Source: Cyanobacteria bacterium FACHB-502
GTDB taxonomy: Bacteria > Cyanobacteriota > Cyanobacteriia > Elainellales > Elainellaceae
Direction: 5' to 3'
DNA: 64,000 nucleotides
Assembly (NCBI GenBank): GCA_014695325.1
Contig: JACJNZ010000069.1
Location: 42,331-106,330 of the forward strand
Part shown: positions 26,536-35,127 of the stretch, in pieces
Numbering within the stretch: position 1 is the first letter of the stretch
How the letters are laid out: every line of letters starts with the position of its first letter
Position numbers and translations under genes: made by a program
Notes under the pieces: model-generated
Seen by the model: only the letters and a program-made list of their open reading frames with translations
Told to the model about the DNA's origin: nothing
Databases searched by the model: none

Positions 26536-27549
26536 ATGGCAATACGGGTTGGAATCAACGGATTTGGACGAATTGGACGATTAGACCTGAGAGCCGCTTG
26601 GGGGTGGGCAGATCTGGAGTTTGTTCATATCAATGAAGTCAAAGGTGGCACTGAAGCTGCTGCTCATCTGTTAAAGTTCGACTCGGTACACGGACGCTGG
26701 GCACCCGATGTTACGGCGGGCGACGATCGCATTTACATTGACGGTCAGCCAATTACCTTTTCCGAACATACCAAGCCAGGCGATGTGCCCTGGGATGAGT
26801 TGGGTGTTGATATTGTGCTGGAATGCTCTGGCAAGTTTCGCACCCCAGAGACGCTCGATCCCTACTTCAAGCGAGGCGTTCGCAAAGTGATTGTGGCGGC
26901 TCCGGTGAAAGAAGGAGCATTGAACGTGGTGATGGGAGTCAATGATCATCTGTATGACCCCGCTCAGCACAATTTGTTAACGGCGGCTTCCTGCACCACC
27001 AACTGCCTTGCCCCGGTCGTAAAAGTTATCCATGAAGGCATTGGCATCAAGCATGGCGTTGTCACGACCATCCACGACAATACCAATACGCAAACGCTGG
27101 TTGATGCCCCGCACAAAGATTTACGACGGGCGCGCGCTTCTGCCCTATCCCTCATTCCCACCAGCACAGGTTCAGCGACAGCGATTGGCCTGATATATCC
27201 CGAACTGAACGGCAAACTGAACGGGCTGGCGGTACGAGTGCCCTTGCTGAATGCGTCCCTCACAGACTGCGTGTTTGAAGTCGATCGTCCAACCACTGTG
27301 GCAGAGGTCAATCAACTGCTTAAAGCCGCATCGGAGCAAGAGCCGCTGAAAGGCATTCTGGGCTATGAGGAGCGTCCGCTGGTCTCGATCGATTACCTCA
27401 ACGACCCGCGCTCTTCGATCGTTGATGCGCTGTCCACCATGGTCGTAGACGACACCCAGGTCAAGATCTATGCCTGGTACGACAACGAGTGGGGCTATTC
27501 CAACCGGATGGTGGAACTGGCGCGAAAAGTTGCATCCAGTCTGAATTGA
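26536..27549 (+). CDS. ArsJ-associated glyceraldehyde-3-phosphate dehydrogenase
   Basis: A 337-residue GAPDH. The NAD-binding motif [17 protein letters not shown] is at the N-terminus, the catalytic Cys is in [12 protein letters not shown] (about 155), the phosphate-site TGSATA and the [11 protein letters not shown] motif follow. The RLDLR variant after GRIGR and the position directly in front of arsJ mark the arsenate-resistance type, not the glycolytic or Calvin-cycle enzymes. Known role of the pair: GAPDH uses arsenate to form 1-arseno-3-phosphoglycerate, which ArsJ exports. The ATG has GGAGGAG 4 nt upstream. It is probably the first gene of an operon with arsJ and acr3. Confidence 0.92.
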   Translation: MAIRVGINGFGRIGRLDLRAAWGWADLEFVHINEVKGGTEAAAHLLKFDSVHGRWAPDVTAGDDRIYIDGQPITFSEHTKPGDVPWDELGVDIVLECSGKFRTPETLDPYFKRGVRKVIVAAPVKEGALNVVMGVNDHLYDPAQHNLLTAASCTTNCLAPVVKVIHEGIGIKHGVVTTIHDNTNTQTLVDAPHKDLRRARASALSLIPTSTGSATAIGLIYPELNGKLNGLAVRVPLLNASLTDCVFEVDRPTTVAEVNQLLKAASEQEPLKGILGYEERPLVSIDYLNDPRSSIVDALSTMVVDDTQVKIYAWYDNEWGYSNRMVELARKVASSLN

Positions 27550-27573
27550 ACCTGAATTAAGGAATTCTCTGAC

Positions 27574-28836
27574 ATGGCTTCTTCCTCTGCTCCCCGTGCC
27601 AGCCTCAAAAACTATGCGATCGTCACCCTTGCTTATTGGGGGTTTACGCTAACGGATGGCGCACTACGAATGCTGGTGCTGCTCTATTTCAACGAGATTG
27701 GCTACACGCCGATTCAGATTGCATTCCTGTTTCTGTTCTACGAAGTGTTTGGCATTGTCACGAACTTTCTGGGTGGTTGGATTGGCTCACAGTTCGGGCT
27801 GAAAGTCACCCTATACAGCGGGATTGGGCTTCAGGTGCTTGCCCTGATCATGCTGTCGTTTCTAAACCGTGACTGGGCACAGTGGTTTGCTGTGCTGTAT
27901 GTCATGACTTCTCAGGCATTCTCAGGGATTGCCAAAGACTTAACCAAAATGAGTTCTAAGAGTGCAATTCGATTGGTCGTACCTCAAGACGCGCAATCCT
28001 CACTGTTCAATTGGGTGGCAGTTCTAACCGGATCAAAGAATGCATTGAAGGGCGTGGGGTTCTTTCTAGGAGCCGCACTGCTGGGCACATTCGGATTTGT
28101 TACGTCGCTGTGGATCATGGCGATCGGGCTGATCTTGGTCCTGTTTACTGGGGTCATGCTGCCCAGGGGCATGGGCAAAATTAAGGCGAAGGTCAAGTTT
28201 ACCCAGCTATTTTCCAAGAGCCGTGAGATCAACATTCTGTCGGCAGCGCGTTTCTTTCTGTTTGGCTCCAGAGATGTCTGGTTTGTGGTGGGGCTTCCTG
28301 TTTTCTTGCGGAGTGCGCTGGGCTGGTCGTTCTATCAAGCGGGGGGATTTTTAGCCTGCTGGGTGATTGGCTACGGCATTATTCAGTTTCTAGCTCCCAC
28401 TTTGCTGAGGCGCTTTGGCAACGGTGAACCACCTAAGTCAAAAACCATTCAGTTCTGGACAGGCATTCTCACTGCCGTTCCTGCCAGTATTGCCTTAGCC
28501 ATGCAGTTGAATGCACCACTCAATGTAACGATCGTGGTAGGACTCATGATCTTTGGCATTGTCTTTGCTTTCAATTCTGCCGTTCACTCCTATCTGGTGC
28601 TGGCGTTTACCGACGATGACAAGGTTGCCCTCAATGTCGGCTTCTATTACATGGCAAATTCGGGTGGCCGACTAATCGGCACCGTGCTCTCTGGCTTAAT
28701 TTATCAGCTTTATGGATTAGTGGGCTGTCTGTGGGTGTCGTCGCTGTTTGTCCTGGCAGCCTGGATGATCTCACTGAAACTGCCTGATCCCCAACCGAGT
28801 AAAGCCCTTGCCTGGAAAGCAGGTGACGGCGACTAA
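27574..28836 (+). CDS. arsJ: ArsJ, organoarsenical (1-arseno-3-phosphoglycerate) efflux permease
   Basis: A 420-residue major-facilitator protein with about 12 hydrophobic segments. I recognise the ArsJ family by the N-terminus [32 protein letters not shown] and by [25 protein letters not shown]. It starts 24 nt after the GAPDH stop. It exports the arsenylated glycerate formed by GAPDH, which breaks down outside, so arsenate is expelled without reduction. The C-terminal tail after the last helix is hydrophilic (about 20 residues). Confidence 0.94.
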   Translation: MASSSAPRASLKNYAIVTLAYWGFTLTDGALRMLVLLYFNEIGYTPIQIAFLFLFYEVFGIVTNFLGGWIGSQFGLKVTLYSGIGLQVLALIMLSFLNRDWAQWFAVLYVMTSQAFSGIAKDLTKMSSKSAIRLVVPQDAQSSLFNWVAVLTGSKNALKGVGFFLGAALLGTFGFVTSLWIMAIGLILVLFTGVMLPRGMGKIKAKVKFTQLFSKSREINILSAARFFLFGSRDVWFVVGLPVFLRSALGWSFYQAGGFLACWVIGYGIIQFLAPTLLRRFGNGEPPKSKTIQFWTGILTAVPASIALAMQLNAPLNVTIVVGLMIFGIVFAFNSAVHSYLVLAFTDDDKVALNVGFYYMANSGGRLIGTVLSGLIYQLYGLVGCLWVSSLFVLAAWMISLKLPDPQPSKALAWKAGDGD

Positions 28837-28870
28837 TCTCTTTCATTTCATCTCATTCGCGGTTGTTCTC

Positions 28871-30025
28871 ATGGCTTCCAAAGGTTCTTCAACGCATTCC
28901 CATGCAGTGCAGGCAGGCGGTTCGCTCAGCTTCTTCGAGCGATATCTGACGCTCTGGGTGTTTCTTTGCATTGGCGCAGGAATTTTGCTGGGGCGGCTGT
29001 TCCCTAGTGTGGCGATTGCGCTGGATGCAATGAGCATTTATCAGGTTTCAATTCCGATCGCCATCTGCCTGTTTTTCATGATGTATCCGATCATGGTGAA
29101 GATCGATTTCTCCCAGGCAGCGCAGGCGGTTCGCACTCCCAAACCCGTGGTTCTAACGCTGGTCGTGAACTGGCTAATTAAACCGTTCACGATGGTTGTC
29201 TTTGCCCAGTTCTTTCTCGGCTGGCTCTTCCGCCCGCTGATTGTGGGCACTGAAGTGATTCGAGGCGTAGAAGTGTCGCTGGCAAATTCCTATATTGCAG
29301 GAACCATCTTGCTAGGGATCGCACCCTGCACGGCAATGGTGTTGCTGTGGGGCTATCTCTGCTACGGCAATCAGGGACATACGCTGGTGATGGTTGCGGT
29401 CAATTCGCTAGCAATGCTGTTTCTCTATGCGCCGCTCGGTCGCTGGCTCCTGGCAGCCAATGATCTGGCTGTGCCTTGGCAAACGATCGCGCTCTCTGTC
29501 CTGATTTATGTGGGTCTGCCGCTGATTGCAGGAATGTACTCGCGCTATTGGATTTTTAAACATAAGGGACGGGAATGGTTTGAACGACGGTTTTTGCAAT
29601 ATCTCAGTCCGGTCGCGATCGCCGCGCTGCTGATTACGCTGATTCTGCTCTTTGCCTTCAAAGGGGAACTGATTGTCAATAATCCGCTGCACATTCTGCT
29701 GATTGCAGTGCCATTGTTCCTCCAGACCAATTTCATCTTCCTCATCTCTTATGTGGCAGCACAAAAGCTCAAACTGTCTTACGAAGATGCTGCCCCGGCG
29801 GCACTAATCGGAGCCAGTAATCACTTTGAGGTGGCGATCGCTACCGCAGTTGTGCTGTTTGGGCTGAATTCGGGTGCGGCTCTGGCAACGGTGGTGGGGG
29901 TGCTGATTGAAGTGCCTGTGATGCTGATGCTGGTTGAAATCTGTAAGCGGACTGCAATGTGGTTTCCGCGAGAGCCAGAAAAGGCAACGCTGAGCGACCC
30001 GCGCTGTATGAGTCCTTATCGCTAG
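28871..30025 (+). CDS. acr3: ACR3-family arsenite efflux permease
   Basis: A 384-residue arsenite/proton antiporter of the Acr3 (BART superfamily) type, with about ten membrane segments. The ATG at 28871 gives the usual short hydrophilic N-terminus; an in-frame TTG at 28808 lies inside arsJ. Key signature: the conserved Cys in [18 protein letters not shown] (about 155), and further on [24 protein letters not shown]. It lies 34 nt after arsJ and is probably in the same transcript. It exports As(III) produced by arsenate reduction or by ArsI. Confidence 0.94.
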   Translation: MASKGSSTHSHAVQAGGSLSFFERYLTLWVFLCIGAGILLGRLFPSVAIALDAMSIYQVSIPIAICLFFMMYPIMVKIDFSQAAQAVRTPKPVVLTLVVNWLIKPFTMVVFAQFFLGWLFRPLIVGTEVIRGVEVSLANSYIAGTILLGIAPCTAMVLLWGYLCYGNQGHTLVMVAVNSLAMLFLYAPLGRWLLAANDLAVPWQTIALSVLIYVGLPLIAGMYSRYWIFKHKGREWFERRFLQYLSPVAIAALLITLILLFAFKGELIVNNPLHILLIAVPLFLQTNFIFLISYVAAQKLKLSYEDAAPAALIGASNHFEVAIATAVVLFGLNSGAALATVVGVLIEVPVMLMLVEICKRTAMWFPREPEKATLSDPRCMSPYR

Positions 30026-30121
30026 TTCAAGAGAACTTTTCGTATCTGCGAGATGAGATTCGATCGCCGGTCATTGGGCTTGTTGAATCGATCGAAAAAT
30101 GTGTTCTACAACAGCAAAACT

Positions 30122-30571
30122 ATGAAAGAGCAAGCAATACAACCGATTGAGGAGAATCTGTGGTGGGTGATTCCCGGTAAATTAGCAGGAGTCCGCCAAC
30201 CTGTCGGGGAAGAACTCTCCACCCTGCAAGCGGCAGGTATTGGGGCGATCGTCTCGGTTTTTCATGAGCCAGCCAATCTGGAGCGATATCAGCAAGCCGG
30301 GATTCCTTTTGTCTGGCTCCCGATTATGATCGATTCGGTTCCTACAGATTCCCAGCTTCAGGAGTTTCTCGATTTTGTTCAGCAGCAAAACGAGGCAGGG
30401 CGAGCCGTTGCTGTACATTGCAGCACGGGGAGACATCGAACAGGAACCATGCTGGCTGCTTATCTCATCAAGAATGGTTTGTCTTACTTGGAGGCAATGA
30501 AGTCGGTGGTGAGCGCAAATCCTGAAATCGAACTTCCAAGCAATCAATCGGCTTTCCTCCAAGTGCTATAG
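30122..30571 (+). CDS. Dual-specificity/tyrosine phosphatase-like protein in the ars cluster
   Basis: A 149-residue cysteine phosphatase from the ATG at 30122 (MKEQAIQPIEENLWWVIPGKLAG); an earlier in-frame start at 30053 overlaps poor sequence. The P-loop HCSTGRHRTGTM carries the CX5R catalytic motif. A conserved Asp in PIMIDSVPTDSQ may be the general acid. The family includes dual-specificity and kinase-associated phosphatases. Its place between acr3 and arsR suggests it could act as an arsenate reductase, as some PTP-fold proteins do, but no resolving cysteines are obvious. That function is inference. A damaged partial copy follows directly. Confidence 0.8.
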   Translation: MKEQAIQPIEENLWWVIPGKLAGVRQPVGEELSTLQAAGIGAIVSVFHEPANLERYQQAGIPFVWLPIMIDSVPTDSQLQEFLDFVQQQNEAGRAVAVHCSTGRHRTGTMLAAYLIKNGLSYLEAMKSVVSANPEIELPSNQSAFLQVL

Positions 30572-30572
30572 C

Positions 30573-30821
30573 CAGTACAACCGAGCAACGATCGCTCTTC
30601 CTCACACGGTTCAGAAACATTGGCTCAGTCGGGGTGTTGCAATTTACTGTACCAATGGCAGACGGCGCACAGGAACGATGCTGGCAGCTTTTCTAATTGA
30701 AACGGGTCTAACGTTTGATCAGGCAATAGAAGTGATTCTCACCGCTAATTCACAAATTGAATTGCGAGAGGCACGGCTCAATTACCTGAAAGCATTGGCT
30801 GGTGAGCGAAGTTCAAAGTAA
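30573..30821 (+). pseudogene. Partial tandem copy of the phosphatase
   Basis: An open stretch without a start codon, ending at TAA 30819-30821. It encodes GVAIYCTNGRRRTGTMLAAFLIETGLTFDQAIEVILTANSQIEL in pieces, clearly homologous to the C-terminal half of the preceding phosphatase, and still with a CX5R signature. The N-terminal half is missing and the copies have diverged (H to Y before the Cys). It is probably a decayed duplicate or the remnant of a recombination between homologues. Confidence 0.75.
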
Positions 30822-30863
30822 TGCACAACACTAGCAGATTCATTCCTCTCACTGAATTTCACA

Positions 30864-30898
30864 AATATTGACAAGTTTCAATATTGACGATTATCAAT
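30864..30898. promoter_or_regulatory. Candidate ArsR operator upstream of arsR
   Basis: AATATTGA-N6-TCAATATT (30864-30885) is a perfect 8-bp inverted repeat. It overlaps a second dyad, ATTGA-N6-TCAAT (30883-30898). Both lie 53-87 nt before the arsR GTG start, which suits autorepression. Confidence 0.65.
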
Positions 30899-30950
30899 TT
30901 AAGGATTAGAGTTGCTCCCATACACCCCTACAGTTCCTTGAGAAGAAGTT

Positions 30951-31313
30951 GTGACGCTTAGACAAGCAGAGCTAGAACAAAAGACGCAAGAAGTTGGCCG
31001 TTGCGGTACGGTTGCGGCTCTCACCCTCTCTGAGGAGCAGGCGCGGCAATATTCGGAATGGTTTAAGGTGCTGGCAGATCCCACCCGGCTGCGAATTCTC
31101 AACCTCCTATCCAGGAATGAAGAACCCTTGTGCGTTTGCGATATCGTGGATCGCTTTGATTTAGGTCAGCCCACCATTTCCCATCACCTGAGAATTCTGC
31201 GAGACAGTTGCTTTGTGAAAACAGAGCGACGCGCCAATTTCATCTACTACAGCATCAACCGCGAGTGCGTGACAGGGCTTCCTGAAGCTGCTCGGCTGAT
31301 TATGGGGGGCTAA
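30951..31313 (+). CDS. arsR: ArsR-family metalloid-responsive repressor
   Basis: A 120-residue winged-helix repressor with a GTG start at 30951 after GAGAAGAAG. HTH region: WFKVLADPTRLRILNLLS, then the metalloid-site cysteines in EPLCVCDIV (CxC), then GQPTISHHLRILRDSCFV and FIYYSIN. An extra N-terminal Cys (GRCGTV, about residue 18) could be a third ligand. It is the only intact ArsR in the island and is followed by arsI with an inverted repeat between them. It should release its operators on As(III) or Sb(III). Confidence 0.92.
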   Translation: MTLRQAELEQKTQEVGRCGTVAALTLSEEQARQYSEWFKVLADPTRLRILNLLSRNEEPLCVCDIVDRFDLGQPTISHHLRILRDSCFVKTERRANFIYYSINRECVTGLPEAARLIMGG

Positions 31314-31349
31314 CACGGAAACGAATTGTTCAACAACTGCTTGTCTTGA

Positions 31350-31376
31350 ATATCGAATATCATCAATGTTCGATAT
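31350..31376. promoter_or_regulatory. Candidate ArsR operator upstream of arsI
   Basis: ATATCGAA-N11-TTCGATAT is a perfect 8-bp inverted repeat with a TCAAT-like core. It lies 50-76 nt upstream of the arsI start and could allow a second ArsR-controlled promoter for arsI, the MFS gene and arsH. Confidence 0.55.
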
Positions 31377-31426
31377 AGTGACAAACTCTACTCAAAGTTC
31401 AACAAGTTCTATTTAGGAGAAAAATC

Positions 31427-31876
31427 ATGACAATGTTTAAAACTCATGTTGCATTGAAAGCCACGAATCTCGAAAAGTCTGTTGCCTTCTACCAGGCAAT
31501 GTTCGGTGTTACCCCAGTCAAACATAAAGCGGATTATGCCAAGTTTGATTTAGACAATCCTGCTCTCAATCTCACCCTGAATCTGACCCAGCAAGTTGAG
31601 CCACACGGGGCACTCTCGCACTTGGGCGTTCAAGTAGACAGCAGCGAAGCTGTGAAGCAGGCGATCGATCGTTTTAAAGCGGCAGGCTTGGCAACCTTTG
31701 AGGAACAGGATACGGACTGTTGCTATGCCTTACAGGACAAGGTTTGGGTAACCGATCCGGACGGCAACCGCTGGGAAATCTTTGTGGTCAAGGTGGCAGA
31801 CACAGCTTCCGAACAAAATGTGGGTTCATGCAGCACTCGATCGCAAACTCAGCCAGTTAAAACCTGCTGCGCTTAA
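31427..31876 (+). CDS. arsI: ArsI, non-heme iron C-As lyase (VOC family)
   Basis: A 149-residue vicinal-oxygen-chelate dioxygenase. Expected Fe(II) ligands: His7 (KTHVAL), His65 (LSHLGV) and Glu117 (WEIFV). The adjacent cysteines Cys98-Cys99 in TDCCYALQDKVWVTDPDGN are the hallmark that binds trivalent organoarsenicals. The C-terminal tail is Cys-rich (GSCSTRSQ and TCCA). It cleaves the C-As bond of methylarsenite (or trivalent aromatic arsenicals) to As(III), which Acr3 can export. Ribosome site AGGAG lies 8 nt before the ATG. Confidence 0.93.
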   Translation: MTMFKTHVALKATNLEKSVAFYQAMFGVTPVKHKADYAKFDLDNPALNLTLNLTQQVEPHGALSHLGVQVDSSEAVKQAIDRFKAAGLATFEEQDTDCCYALQDKVWVTDPDGNRWEIFVVKVADTASEQNVGSCSTRSQTQPVKTCCA

Positions 31877-31991
31877 GCAAAGGGCTGTTCGTCATCCCGT
31901 GTGATAAGCCAGAAACCGAATCAGCGGACGGTGATAAACAGCCTTCTACTCTTGCAGTCTGCATATGCCAATTCATCAGATAAGAGCCATC

Positions 31992-33242
31992 ATGAGCAAT
32001 AAACCTTTCACTAGCCTGATGCGTTTTGGTCCAGCAGACCAGCGGTTTATTAGTGCTTTAGGAGTCGCTCAAATCTGTTCCTGGGGCTCGCTCTATTACA
32101 GTTTCCCGCTGCTTGCAGAAGCGATGTCAACTGAGTTTGGCTGGACGAAGACGAGTCTTTACGGGGCAGCAACATTGGGGCTTTTGCTCTCTGGCATTGC
32201 AGCTTACCCCGTTGGAGCCGGGATCGATCGAGGCTACGGACGAAGAATTATGTCTCTCAGTTCGCTTCTGGCAGGACTGCTCCTGATAGGCTGGTCGCAA
32301 ATTTCCAGTTTGATTGCGTTCTACATCATTTTTGCAGGAATTGGCTGCTTGCAGGCAGCGACTCTGTATGAGCCTGCTTTTGCGGTGATTGCAAATCAAA
32401 TGGGCGGAGACAAAGCTCGGCAGGGGATTACTGCATTAACGCTTTGGGGTGGATTCGCCAGTACCGTTTTCATTCCTCTGACCGAATGGCTACTGGCACA
32501 GGTCGGATGGCGTGAAACATTGATGGTATTGGGAACCGTTAATATCGTGATTTGTGCCAGCCTTTATGCAGCAGTGATCCAGCCGAAGCTTGCTCCCCTG
32601 CCAGCTTCACTCCTGAAAAAATCATCTGAACTCAACAATCGTCAGACAATAACTTGGGCACTCCAGAACCCTATTTTCTGGGCACTGCTGTTGTCTTTCA
32701 TGGTTTATGCTGCTGTCTTTTCTGCCTTTACTTTTCACCTTTACCCATTGCTACTGGAGCGGGGGTTGCACTCAGCACAGGTGGTAACCGTTTTAGCAGT
32801 CATCGGTCCAGCGCAAGTTGTAGGACGGCTCTGGGTGTGGAAACTTGCTCCACACGCTTCAATTCAGAGGATTGGCTCTTTTGTTGTTGCGTTATTTCCC
32901 CTGGTATTTCTAGGAATTGCTTGGCTACCACCAACATTAACTGTTTTGATTAGCATTGCTGTTCTTTATGGGGCAGTCAATGGGGTCATGACGATCGTGA
33001 GGGGAGTTGCCATTCCTGAAATGCTAACGCGCCACTCCTATGGCACGATTAACAGTGCCATTATTGCACCATCTCTCGTTGCAAAGGCTTTAGCTCCGGT
33101 CGGTATCGCGATGCTTTGGGTAAGAACGGGTGGCTACAATGCAGTTCTGACGGCACTCTTTTTAGCAACCCTGATTTTAGCTGTAGGGTTTTGGATAGCG
33201 GTTGTGTTGAGGCAAATCGTTTACCCTGACATTTTTAAATAA
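31992..33242 (+). CDS. MFS transporter of the ars cluster
   Basis: A 416-residue major-facilitator protein with about 12 hydrophobic segments. The ATG at 31992 (MSNKPFTSLMRFG) is preferred; an in-frame ATG at 31965 adds nine residues. The GIDRGYGRRIMSLSS loop between helices 2 and 3 is the MFS signature. It resembles general MFS permeases rather than ArsJ or ArsB. It sits between arsI and arsH, so it may move an arsenical (for example methylated or aromatic arsenic); substrate unknown. Confidence 0.85.
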   Translation: MSNKPFTSLMRFGPADQRFISALGVAQICSWGSLYYSFPLLAEAMSTEFGWTKTSLYGAATLGLLLSGIAAYPVGAGIDRGYGRRIMSLSSLLAGLLLIGWSQISSLIAFYIIFAGIGCLQAATLYEPAFAVIANQMGGDKARQGITALTLWGGFASTVFIPLTEWLLAQVGWRETLMVLGTVNIVICASLYAAVIQPKLAPLPASLLKKSSELNNRQTITWALQNPIFWALLLSFMVYAAVFSAFTFHLYPLLLERGLHSAQVVTVLAVIGPAQVVGRLWVWKLAPHASIQRIGSFVVALFPLVFLGIAWLPPTLTVLISIAVLYGAVNGVMTIVRGVAIPEMLTRHSYGTINSAIIAPSLVAKALAPVGIAMLWVRTGGYNAVLTALFLATLILAVGFWIAVVLRQIVYPDIFK

Positions 33243-33332
33243 AGGGAATTGTTCATGTCTTCAACTCTACTGAAGCTGACTCAACGCTCATTTTCTACCA
33301 GTTTTCGGTTGTCACTTTGCTGCTGTTGAACC

Positions 33333-33998
33333 ATGTCATTCAATCACAAGCCCAGAATTCTTTTCTTGTATGGCTCGCTACGTGAACGCTCCTACAGCCG
33401 TCTTTTGGCAGAAGAGGCTGCCCGCATTATTGAAGAACTTGGCGCAGAGGTTCGCTTTTTTGATCCTCGTGAACTTCCCATCTATAGCAGCGTTCCTGAC
33501 ACTCATCTCAAAGTGCAGGAGTTACGCGAGTTAAGTTTGTGGTCTGAGGGGCAGGTTTGGTCAAGCCCAGAAATGCACGGTCAGATTACGGGCACTCTGA
33601 AAAACCAGCTTGACTGGATTCCCCTTAGTATTGGAGCTGTTCGTCCCACTCAAGGCAGAACACTAGCTGTGATGCAGGTGAGCGGCGGCTCTCAGTCTTT
33701 TAATGCCGTTAATACCCTGCGTATTTTGGGTCGCTGGATGCGGATGTTCACAATCCCCAACCAATCATCGGTTGCCAAGGCCTACGAGCAGTTCAATGAG
33801 GACGGCACGATGAAAGACTCGCCCTACCGCGATCGCGTGGTAGACGTGATGGAGGAACTCTACAAGTTCACCTTGCTGCTGCGCGATCAGGTGGATTATC
33901 TGACCGATCGCTACAGTGAACGTAAGGAAAAGGGCATTCAGGAGTCTATGAGCGACATTGGTAAGACAATCAATGGCGTTAATCTGAGTCAGATGTAA
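33333..33998 (+). CDS. arsH: ArsH, NADPH-dependent FMN organoarsenical oxidase
   Basis: A 221-residue flavodoxin-like protein. The FMN phosphate loop is [10 protein letters not shown] (about 14-23), then [22 protein letters not shown] and [23 protein letters not shown], both characteristic of ArsH. It oxidises trivalent methyl or aromatic arsenicals to less toxic pentavalent forms with NADPH. The length is normal for cyanobacterial ArsH. The stop is 3 nt from the left end of an IS630 remnant, which therefore closes the island. Confidence 0.94.
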   Translation: MSFNHKPRILFLYGSLRERSYSRLLAEEAARIIEELGAEVRFFDPRELPIYSSVPDTHLKVQELRELSLWSEGQVWSSPEMHGQITGTLKNQLDWIPLSIGAVRPTQGRTLAVMQVSGGSQSFNAVNTLRILGRWMRMFTIPNQSSVAKAYEQFNEDGTMKDSPYRDRVVDVMEELYKFTLLLRDQVDYLTDRYSERKEKGIQESMSDIGKTINGVNLSQM

Positions 33999-34001
33999 TA
34001 C

Positions 34002-34532
34002 GGAATCCGGATTGTAAAGTAACACTATTTTATGCCTCCTTCCACCAGTGAAAAAGGGTGTGTTGTCGAATGACTTCTGGCCTGGCTGTAAGGATATTGC
34101 AGCGAGATACTAAGGTTTCTTCGAGTGCATCCAAGTTCTCAAACTTGCGATCGACTAAGGGTTCATCGCTCAATTGCCACAAACGTTCAGCAGGTTGTCA
34201 CTCTGGAGAATAAGACGGGAGGAATTCCAGATGAATGCCTTGGGGGACAACGGCTTGTTTGGCTTAATGCCACCCCGCTCCATCAATCACTAATAAAACC
34301 TGCTTGTTGGCTCCTGCCCTGACCGCTTGGGTAAACTCCTGCAACGCTCGATTGAACCAAGGCACCCTGACTCTCGGTAGGATGAACCACTGGGTTAATC
34401 CACTCTGAAGACAAACGAAGGCATACAGGTAGAGCGATTGATAGCGATGATGCGCCGTTGCAATAGGGATTGTTTAGCGTAATTGTGCGTCCCATCTCTC
34501 CATTCTATAGCGTTACTCTATAGCCGGATTCC
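34002..34532 (-). mobile_element. Degenerate IS630-family element
   Basis: The ends are inverted repeats of about 25 bp: GGAATCCGG at 34002-34010 and its complement CCGGATTCC at 34524-34532, both continuing into a related AGTAAC(A/G)CTAT block. TA dinucleotides lie near both ends, as in IS630/Tc1-type insertion. On the minus strand the interior translates piecewise to an IS630 transposase C-terminus (AFVCLQSGLTQWF, VLLVIDGAGWH, GIHLEFLPSYSPE, QPAERLW, LFHWW), interrupted by in-frame stops after GAGWH and after SYSPE. At 531 bp it is about half of a full element, so it is an inactive, internally deleted copy. Confidence 0.82.
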
Positions 34533-34679
34533 TATCACAATCTGAACGATCGAATGCCGCCTTTGTGCTTAAGATACAAAAACTAACTTGCATTCCTTCC
34601 ATGAACAGGTTCGATAAGTTGTCTTCCGGTGGAGATAGGTGGGGAGCATAAATCCCTGCGTCCTAACTTCACACGCTTT

Positions 34680-35042
34680 TTAGCTGCCTCGATATGTGCT
34701 GTAGGCAAAGGGAGCAGCGAGCAATGGAACATGATAATGAGCGGTGGAGTCAGCAACGCCAAATTGAATGGAAATGCGATCGAGAAAGGGAGGACTTGGT
34801 AAGTTCTCTAGCTGCTGGGCAAAATATTCACCGATGCCAAAAACTAGCTCGTAGACCCCGACTTGAAGTTCGTCTTCTGTCAGCAGCGGCGCATCCGTGC
34901 GACCATCCTGGTTGGTACGCACTGTTTTTAGTCGGGTCTTTTCACCCGATTCAGGATTGACTCGCCAAAGCTCGATCGCAACATCGATCGCCGGACAGCC
35001 GTGGGCTGTATCTAAAACGTGAGTCGAGAGTTTTCCAACCAT
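34680..35042 (-). CDS. hiuH: 5-Hydroxyisourate hydrolase (transthyretin-like)
   Basis: A 120-residue transthyretin-fold hydrolase with all active-site marks: His8 (LSTHVLDTAHGCPA), Arg48 (NQDGRTD), His102/His104 (AHYHVPLL) and the C-terminal YRGS. The family opens 5-hydroxyisourate (the uricase product) to OHCU. It is the last gene of a long minus-strand operon, 85 nt after an amidase; the space has short direct repeats. No uricase is present in the window, so either it is elsewhere or the substrate differs. Confidence 0.9.
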   Translation of the reverse strand: MVGKLSTHVLDTAHGCPAIDVAIELWRVNPESGEKTRLKTVRTNQDGRTDAPLLTEDELQVGVYELVFGIGEYFAQQLENLPSPPFLDRISIQFGVADSTAHYHVPLLAAPFAYSTYRGS

Positions 35043-35075
35043 TGCATTGCAGTCCTTAATCGTGCCTGAATAATT

Positions 35076-35127
35076 AATTCGGAGCGTTTAATTCGGAGCG
35101 TTAAATTTGGAGCGTTAAACCCAAGCG
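35076..35127. repeat. Short tandem repeats between amidase and HIUase genes
   Basis: AATTCGGAGCGTT occurs twice, then AATTTGGAGCGTT, then CGTTAAACCCA twice, the last running into the amidase stop. The period is 14-15 nt. It probably arose by slippage; no hairpin is apparent. Confidence 0.6.
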
